Assembly (NCBI RefSeq): GCF_022669015.1
Contig: NZ_JAKKSL010000004.1
Location: forward strand, 186,001-250,000
Source of the DNA: Colwellia maritima
GTDB lineage: Bacteria > Pseudomonadota > Gammaproteobacteria > Enterobacterales > Alteromonadaceae
Length of the DNA: 64,000 nt
Direction of reading: 5' to 3'
Shown: positions 58,326 through 64,000 of the stretch, one piece after another
Layout: each line of letters begins with the position of its first letter
Position numbering within the stretch: the stretch's first letter is position 1
The notes under the pieces: model-generated
The model's input: the letters and a program-made list of their open reading frames with translations, nothing else
Told to the model about the DNA's origin: nothing
Database searches by the model: none
Program-made: the position numbers and the translations under genes

Positions 58326-59930
58326 TTGATTACTACATCGAACATCACCATGCAATTTGGCGCTGAGCCTTTATTTGAAAACATATCTGCTAAATTTGGC
58401 AACGGCAACCGTTATGGTTTGATCGGTGCAAATGGCTGTGGCAAATCTACCTTTATGAAAATACTCAGTGGTGACTTAGCACCAACTTCAGGTAATGTGT
58501 CTGTTAGTAGTGGTTATAAAGTTAGCACTTTGGGGCAAGATCAGTTTGCTTTTGAACAACATAATGTTGTTGATACTGTCATCATGGGCGATATGGCATT
58601 ATGGAAAGTAAAGCAGGAGCGTGATGCTATTTACGCGCAAGCTGAAATGAGTGAAGCCGATGGCATGCGAGTGGGTGACTTAGAGAGTCAATTTGCTGAA
58701 ATGGACGGTTATACCGCAGAAAGTCGTGCCGGTGAAATACTATTAGAAGCGGGAATAGAAGAGTCTTTTCATTACGGCTCAATGCAACAAGTGGCACCGG
58801 GTTGGAAATTACGTGTACTACTTGCTCAAGCGTTATTTGCAAACCCTGATATTTTATTGTTGGATGAACCGACTAACAACTTGGATATTCATACCATTAC
58901 TTGGTTAGAAGGTGAATTGAATAAACGTAAATGTACTATGATTATTATTTCACATGATAGACATTTCCTTAATTCAGTTTGTACTCATATGGCTGATATT
59001 GATTATGGAGAATTACGTATTTATCCTGGTAATTATGAATTTTACTTATCGCAGTCTGCTTTAATACGTGAACAGTTATTATCAGGCAATGCTAAAAAGG
59101 CAGCCGAAATTGAAGAATTGCAAGATTTTGTCAACCGTTTTGGTGCCAATGCTTCAAAAGCTAAACAAGCCAGTTCTCGCGCCAAGAAAATGGATAAAAT
59201 TAAATTAGATGAAGTAAAATCATCAAGTCGTATTACGCCTAAAATCACCTTTGCACCAGGTAAAAAAATGCACAGACAAGCATTAGAGCTTGAAGATTTA
59301 AGTCACGGCTTTGATGGTGAAATGCTATTTGAAAAAGGTAACTTGTTATTAGAAGCAGGTGCTAAGTTAGCTATTATTGGTGAAAATGGTGTCGGAAAAA
59401 GCACTTTGCTACGTTGTTTAATGAACGAATTGGTGCAAACTGAGGGCGTGGTTAAGTGGTCTGAAAATGCCTCATTAGGTTACTGCCCACAAGACAGCGG
59501 TAGCTTTTTTGATAATGAGTTAACGTTGATGGATTGGATGTCACAATGGCGCAGACCTTGTCACAACGACTTAAGTGTTCGTGGTATGTTGGGTCGCTTA
59601 CTATTTACCGATGACGACGCGAATAAAAAAGCAAGAAACTGCTCCGGTGGTGAGAAAAATCGTCTATTATTTGGTATGCTGATGATGGCAGATGTAAATG
59701 TATTGATTATGGATGAACCAACAAACCATATGGATATTGAAGCGATAGATGCTTTAAATAACGCACTTAAAGTATTTGAAGGTACCTTGATTTTTGTTAG
59801 CCATGACCGTGAGTTTGTCTCTAGCTTAGCAACACGTATTATTGATATTAAAGAGAAAAAACTAGTTGATTTCCAAGGGTCATTAGACGAATATCTTGCC
59901 AGTCAAGTTAATACAAAGAAAGTTGCCTAA
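58326..59930 (+). CDS. ybiT: ABC-F family ATPase YbiT
   Basis: This soluble ABC-F protein has two ATPase domains: Walker [12 protein letters not shown] and [11 protein letters not shown], signatures [13 protein letters not shown] and [12 protein letters not shown], and Walker [10 protein letters not shown] and LIMDEPTNH. They are separated by the basic linker typical of ABC-F translation factors. The full-length match is to YbiT (SSNVTMQFG-type start). The 534-residue frame begins with TTG at 58326, preceded by AGGAAG eight bases upstream; no ATG fits as well. Such proteins bind the ribosomal E site, but the specific role of YbiT is not settled. Confidence 0.92.
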   Translation: MITTSNITMQFGAEPLFENISAKFGNGNRYGLIGANGCGKSTFMKILSGDLAPTSGNVSVSSGYKVSTLGQDQFAFEQHNVVDTVIMGDMALWKVKQERDAIYAQAEMSEADGMRVGDLESQFAEMDGYTAESRAGEILLEAGIEESFHYGSMQQVAPGWKLRVLLAQALFANPDILLLDEPTNNLDIHTITWLEGELNKRKCTMIIISHDRHFLNSVCTHMADIDYGELRIYPGNYEFYLSQSALIREQLLSGNAKKAAEIEELQDFVNRFGANASKAKQASSRAKKMDKIKLDEVKSSSRITPKITFAPGKKMHRQALELEDLSHGFDGEMLFEKGNLLLEAGAKLAIIGENGVGKSTLLRCLMNELVQTEGVVKWSENASLGYCPQDSGSFFDNELTLMDWMSQWRRPCHNDLSVRGMLGRLLFTDDDANKKARNCSGGEKNRLLFGMLMMADVNVLIMDEPTNHMDIEAIDALNNALKVFEGTLIFVSHDREFVSSLATRIIDIKEKKLVDFQGSLDEYLASQVNTKKVA

Positions 59931-60025
59931 GTTGTTAGGTTATTTACGAAGTCACCTTTTTAATAAATTGAAAAACAGAGAGCTTAAATGTTTCACCCTT
60001 TGATAAATTACAGTTTGATCTTGCG

Positions 60026-60883
60026 ATGAAAATCCCAAAACGCATACAACCATTAGTTGATGATGGATTAGTTGATGAAGTGATCAGTCAACTAATGAGT
60101 GGTAAAGAAGCGACTGTGTTTATGGTTCGTTGTGGTGATGAAATTCGTTGCGCTAAAGTATACAAAGAAGCCAATAAACGTAGTTTCAAAAAAGCAGCGC
60201 AATATCAAGAAGGCAGAAAAAGTAAAAATAGCCGACGTGCAAGAGCCATGGAAAAAGGCTCTAAATATGGTCGTAATCAACAAGAGCAAGCATGGCAAAA
60301 TGCAGAAGTTGATGCACTTTATACACTTGCCGAGGTCGGTGTTAGAGTACCACATCCATTCGGATGTTTTGATGGTGTTTTGTTAATGGAATTAATCACT
60401 GACGAATCGGGTGATGTTGCGCCTAGGCTAAACGATGTGGTGATGTCTAAAGAGCAAGCCATTGAAGATCATCAATTGGTGATGTTGTATGTGTTACGTA
60501 TGCTATGTGCGGGCATTGTTCACGGCGATTTATCAGAATTTAATGTGCTTGTTGATGAATATGGTCCCGTTATTATTGATTTACCACAAGCGATAGACGC
60601 TTCAGCTAACAATAATGCGAAAGCCATGTTAATTCGTGATGTTGATAATATGACTCAATATTATGGCCAATTTGCGCCTGAGCTGCTTTTAAGTAAATAT
60701 GCGCAAGAAATGTGGGCATTATATGAACGTGGTGAATTAACGTTTGAAACAAAACTCACTGGCTTGTTTAAAGAAAGCGATGTTTCAGCAGATGTTGATA
60801 ACGTTATTGAAGAAATAAAAGCCGCTTTTATTGAAGAACAAGATCGCTTGCAACGAATCGCTGAAGCGAATGAGGTAGAGTAG
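60026..60883 (+). CDS. RIO1-family atypical serine kinase
   Basis: The 285-residue protein has the RIO kinase pattern: a glycine-poor N-lobe loop (SGKEATVFMVRC), a lysine in RCAKVYKE, the catalytic HGDLSEFNVLVD, and the metal-binding IIDLPQA in place of DFG. A basic stretch (KAAQYQEGRKSKNSRRARAM) follows the lysine, as in PA4780-like bacterial kinases. In eukaryotes RIO proteins act in ribosome maturation; the bacterial role is poorly known. It lies about 95 bases downstream of ybiT, another ribosome-associated gene. Confidence 0.86.
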   Translation: MKIPKRIQPLVDDGLVDEVISQLMSGKEATVFMVRCGDEIRCAKVYKEANKRSFKKAAQYQEGRKSKNSRRARAMEKGSKYGRNQQEQAWQNAEVDALYTLAEVGVRVPHPFGCFDGVLLMELITDESGDVAPRLNDVVMSKEQAIEDHQLVMLYVLRMLCAGIVHGDLSEFNVLVDEYGPVIIDLPQAIDASANNNAKAMLIRDVDNMTQYYGQFAPELLLSKYAQEMWALYERGELTFETKLTGLFKESDVSADVDNVIEEIKAAFIEEQDRLQRIAEANEVE

Positions 60884-61018
60884 TAAGCGAAATCATGTAG
60901 GGCGTACTATCAATCTCAGCAACTAATGACCAACAAACGCTGTCCGAAGGATTCGGCTAAAAGCGTTTTACTCTTTGTTGAGCAGTATTTGCTTATAATG
61001 ACTAGGCTACACACTACT

Positions 61019-61080
61019 CGCCGCGATTAAAACGCTGTTATCTCGAACAAAATTTAACCGCGAAAGGTCAACAGACCCTA
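61019..61080 (+). repeat. Dispersed 62-base repeat, copy A
   Basis: It matches 63191-63252 at 53 of 62 positions in the same orientation, with identical ends (CGCCGCGAT and GAAAGGTCAACAGACCCTA). It lies between the RIO kinase and the TPR-sulfotransferase stop codon. Confidence 0.75.
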
Positions 61081-61084
61081 GCAT

Positions 61085-63099
61085 TTAATACTTTTTTAAG
61101 GGCGTTAAATATTGCTCAAAGTGTCGCCATTGTTCTGTGGCACTTTTATAAATAGGTTGGCGAACTTGTTCTGAACTTGGTGTTTTTATCGTCCGTTTGG
61201 TTTTATGAAAATCAAGACAAGATTGTTCAAAATCAATACCACAAAAATCAAGCATTCTTCGCACTTGTGTTTCTAAGTTTTCCACAACATCTTCATGGTT
61301 TACTGTTAAAACAAAGCCTGGTAATACCTTCTCCCAATGTGCCATCAACTTTAAGTAGGCGTTATAATAACGACCAATATCTTCAAGGTTGTAACTAAAG
61401 TCTTGTCCTTGTGCAAATAGCTGTTTAAAGCCACTAAAGCAACATGCCATGGGAGAACGTCTTGCATCAATAATTTTAGCATTAGGGAGTATTAATTTGA
61501 TTAATCCTATATGCAGAAAATTATTAGGCATTTTATCAATAAATAATGGAGCTTGTTCTCTGTATGTTTGGGTCTCATTGATAAATTGTTGGCCAAAACG
61601 TTGAAAATATTCGGGATTAATCTCGTTTAAATTTTTGGGATACTGGCTTTCTTTTGTTGATGGTTGCCGCCCTTTTAATCGAGAGGCTAAACCTAAAATA
61701 TTATGCAATTCCATGGTGCCATCAACTTGGCTGTGTGAGGCAAGTATCTGTTCAAGTAAGGTCGAGCCTGCTCGGGGTAAACCAACAATAAAAATAGGAT
61801 CGTTTGCTTTATGTCCTAAATTTCCTCGTGCTGCAAATAACTCGGCAGTACAATATTTTATTTGTTCTTCTACTTGTTGCTCTATTTTAGTAATGTCAAA
61901 GCCACTAATATCATGTTGTAGCTTGTTTCCTTCCGGTAAGACTGGAAAGCTTGCTTGTAATCTTGTCTGTCTTCAAAAGCTTTCCCTGTTGCGAAGAATA
62001 ACTGTATTTTATCTGTTGCGGGTAAGTCTATATTGGTTTGTTGACTTTGCATTTGGCTAATTTCTTCATCACTAAACCGATAAGTTTTGGTATTCGCTAA
62101 ACTCCAAAAAGCATCACCATAACTTGGGTTTAATTGATATGCTTTTTGGTAAGAAGTAATTGCTTTAGTGATGTCACCTTTAGCTTTTAACGCATGGCCA
62201 AGTTGCAGTTGAACGTGTGCGAGTTGGATATTTTTTTCCATGCTTAATGGTGCCATGTCATTTTCCGCTTGCGCTATCGTTTGTTCATATAACGCAATGG
62301 CTTGCTCTGTTTTACCTAAGCCAGTTAATGTGTTCGCTTTAGCTATGTTAAAGCTGAGGTTATTAGGTTGCTTTAGTAATAACATGTCAACTTGTTGCTC
62401 TGCCGCTTTATATTTACCTAATTGAATAAGTAAATTAAGGTATTGAGAGCGGGCATAAATATGTGTTGGCGCTAATTCTAACGCACTGGCAAGTAGAAAC
62501 TCGGCGTCATCGTATATTTTTAGTTCCATGCCTATTTCAGCAAGTAAACACATTCCCTCAACGTGGTGCTTGTTATTTTGTAAAAAATGTCGACAAATTT
62601 GTTCTGCTTTTAAGAGTTTCCCCTCATGCATGTATTCTGTTACTGCAAGTAGAGCAGGTGGGAATTTTTTTAGTTTTTCTAATTGGTTGGCTGTTTTTTG
62701 CACTTTTTCTTGCTGCCCTGAGCTTCTATAAAGCTCGATTAGCTCTTGCCAACTGGCTACTAAGCTCGGGTTTAGCTGTACTGCTTTTTCAAAGGCACTT
62801 TTGGCTTGTTCAGGTAGATTTAAAGCGAGAAAATTGTAGCCTTGTTCTTGACGAGCTCTACTGTGTTTTTTGTCAAGTTTATGTAAATTGTTAATACTAT
62901 CTAGCGCGTTATCATATTTTTTAGTGTAGCGTTGGGCGACAGCAATTAAATACCACAATTGAATTTTGTGTTGTGTATCCATTGTGTTTTGTCGCAATAT
63001 CTGACCTTGTGCTATAGCGTCGTCAAATTTAGCTCTTTGGATTAATTGTTGAATAGCTTTTAATTGAGTTTCAATTGTAGAAGTAGTGGTTTGGTTCAA
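61085..63099 (-). CDS. TPR-repeat sulfotransferase (frameshifted)
   Basis: The N-terminal 400 residues are about ten tetratricopeptide repeats (for example LPEQAKSAFEKAVQLNPSL and GKTEQAIALYEQTIAQ). The C-terminal domain is a PAPS-dependent sulfotransferase: the 5'-phosphosulfate loop PIFIVGLPRAGSTLLEQIL, and DARRSPMACCFSGFK with the 3'-phosphate motif. One G is missing near 61928-61934 (CGGAAGGAAAC), which separates the two domains; correction gives SYRKGNKLQHDISGFDITKIE. Full length is about 670 residues. This architecture is common in Alteromonadales, but the acceptor molecule is unknown. The gene is flanked by two copies of a 62-base repeat. Confidence 0.84.
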
Positions 63100-63190
63100 C
63101 GATTTTTCTCCAGAAAAATTTGTATTTAATTAGGGTTTATTGATCTTTGCTGCAAGGAATTTACATAGAAAAACTATGCTGCATTCCTAG

Positions 63191-63252
63191 CGCCGCGATC
63201 AAAAAGCATTTAATTCGAACAAAATTTAAACATGAAAGGTCAACAGACCCTA
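63191..63252 (+). repeat. Dispersed 62-base repeat, copy B
   Basis: Second copy of the repeat at 61019-61080, located between the two minus-strand genes, 92 bases upstream of the TPR-sulfotransferase start. Confidence 0.75.
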
Positions 63253-63277
63253 TTATTATTGCTGATACTCTATCAAT

Positions 63278-63306
63278 AAAAAGCCGTTTGATACATATCA
63301 AACGGC
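63278..63306 (-). terminator. Intrinsic terminator of the partial TonB receptor
   Basis: On the minus strand GCCGTTTGATA and TATCAAACGGC form an 11-base perfect stem (63283-63306) followed by TTTTT, downstream of the receptor stop codon. Confidence 0.88.
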
Positions 63307-63371
63307 TTCAATATAAATACGAATATAGTCATGATATTTATATTTATCGGCGATTAATCAAAAACAACTAT

Positions 63372-64000
63372 TTAATAAAAGTCGTATGAAAATCTAAAGC
63401 CGATAGTACGTGGTCTATTGGTTACAACCTTTGGTGTAAATTGTTGTGAATCAATATATAATACAGCGCTCTTATCAGTTAAATTATCTATGAAAACTTC
63501 AGCTTTCCATGAGTCATTAGTTACCCCAAAGCTGAGATTAGCTAAGATGTAGCTGTCTTGCACATAACGACCACCGACAAAGGTTTCACCGTTACTGTCT
63601 TTGTAATTAACACCTGAATAAACGTCCGCTTCTTTTTCAATACTTAAGCCTGTTCCCGTTCCATAAACTAAGTTAGTAGTATCTTCAAGTACGTATGCAT
63701 CCATTGTCATACTGGCTAATCTATCACCAGTGTAGCTGACCGAGCCATTAATATACCCTGTTAAATCTTTTCCAAGTGAATAGAAATACTGGGCTTGTAA
63801 GTTACCAGAGAATTCAGCTGAATAAGGTAATTGACTACCAACAGAAGGGGCTATACCTTTAAGTTCATTGTTAATTGACGTTAATTCAGAATCGATAAAA
63901 CTAAAAGCACCGCTAATAATTAAGTTATCAGTGGCTGCCCAAGTAAAGTCACCATCAATACCTTTTATTTCAGCATCACCCACATTATCAGTAAACACTA
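63372..64000 (-). CDS. TonB-dependent receptor, C-terminal part (cut by window end)
   Basis: About 209 residues of a beta-barrel are visible, with typical alternating strands (NLIISGAFSFIDSELTSI, GYINGSVSYTGDRLAS) and the final strand RPRTIGFRFSYDFY ending in tyrosine. This is the classic C-terminus of a TonB-dependent receptor, recognised by BAM. The blocks NLSFGV and EVFIDNLTDKSAVLY occur in the last strands of Alteromonadales receptors of the sphingomonad/Caulobacter-like type. Plug and substrate are outside the window. The gene ends at a strong terminator. Confidence 0.8.
   Translation of the reverse strand, partial: VFTDNVGDAEIKGIDGDFTWAATDNLIISGAFSFIDSELTSINNELKGIAPSVGSQLPYSAEFSGNLQAQYFYSLGKDLTGYINGSVSYTGDRLASMTMDAYVLEDTTNLVYGTGTGLSIEKEADVYSGVNYKDSNGETFVGGRYVQDSYILANLSFGVTNDSWKAEVFIDNLTDKSAVLYIDSQQFTPKVVTNRPRTIGFRFSYDFY

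Overview
This is an AT-rich chromosomal segment from a Gram-negative gammaproteobacterium. It most likely comes from the marine Alteromonadales (a Colwellia- or Thalassotalea-like organism); this placement is inferred from gene content and composition, not from a search. Support comes from gammaproteobacterial gene orders: uvrY-uvrC-pgsA-tRNA(Gly-Cys-Leu), bamE-recN-nadK facing grpE, grpE-dnaK-dnaJ, and recR-(insert)-htpG-adk. FabA, BamE, NhaA, EpmC, ArfA and two large TonB-dependent receptors agree with it. I see no prophage, CRISPR array, transposase or integrase.

Layout. 1-7.5 kb: a Crp/Fnr regulator, a DapA-family lyase, an LldD-type dehydrogenase, an epoxide-hydrolase-like enzyme, the ribosome rescue factor ArfA, a lipoprotein cyclophilin and two membrane proteins. 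7.7-9.1 kb: a tRNA array with 3 intact Gly, 2 Leu and 1 Cys genes interleaved with 5 decayed Gly copies that share the same inserted segments. 9.2-21.3 kb: housekeeping genes (pgsA, uvrC, uvrY, fabA, bamE, recN, nadK, grpE, dnaK, dnaJ). 21.4-27 kb: a PepSY/response-regulator/histidine-kinase operon flanked by two probable targets. 27.6-38 kb: nhaA, epmC, recR, a 2.2-kb insert, htpG, adk. 38-48.3 kb: hisIE, hisF, argJ, upp-uraA, a second DnaK and a divergent Crp/Fnr regulator. 48.6-54.3 kb: a carbohydrate locus (TonB receptor, SDR, FadR-like regulator, KDPG aldolase) that resembles part of an alginate/uronate cluster. 54.4-64 kb: MtfA, AsmA, a DsbA-like protein, YbiT, a RIO kinase, a TPR-sulfotransferase and the end of another TonB receptor.

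Main observations. (1) A 2.2-kb segment between recR and htpG is bounded by two copies of the recR 3' end (28/32 identical, both reading as the RecR C-terminus). It carries a two-gene module that looks like a membrane-active toxin and its membrane immunity protein. (2) A TGTCA-N6-TGACA operator lies between the second dnaK and a Crp/Fnr regulator, centred 41.5 bp upstream of the predicted dnaK start site; the main chaperone genes instead have sigma-32 promoters. (3) A direct repeat TTCAGC-N5-TTCA(G/T) precedes all three transcription units around the two-component system. (4) arfA has a hairpin inside its 3' coding end. (5) A perfect FNR box lies in the argJ/upp gap.

Quality warning. About 25 genes, many of them essential (pgsA, nadK, grpE, dnaJ, hisF), are broken by roughly thirty one- or two-base indels, mostly in short homopolymers. 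This pattern looks like uncorrected sequencing error rather than gene decay, so I annotate each as one gene and give the approximate position of the frame change.
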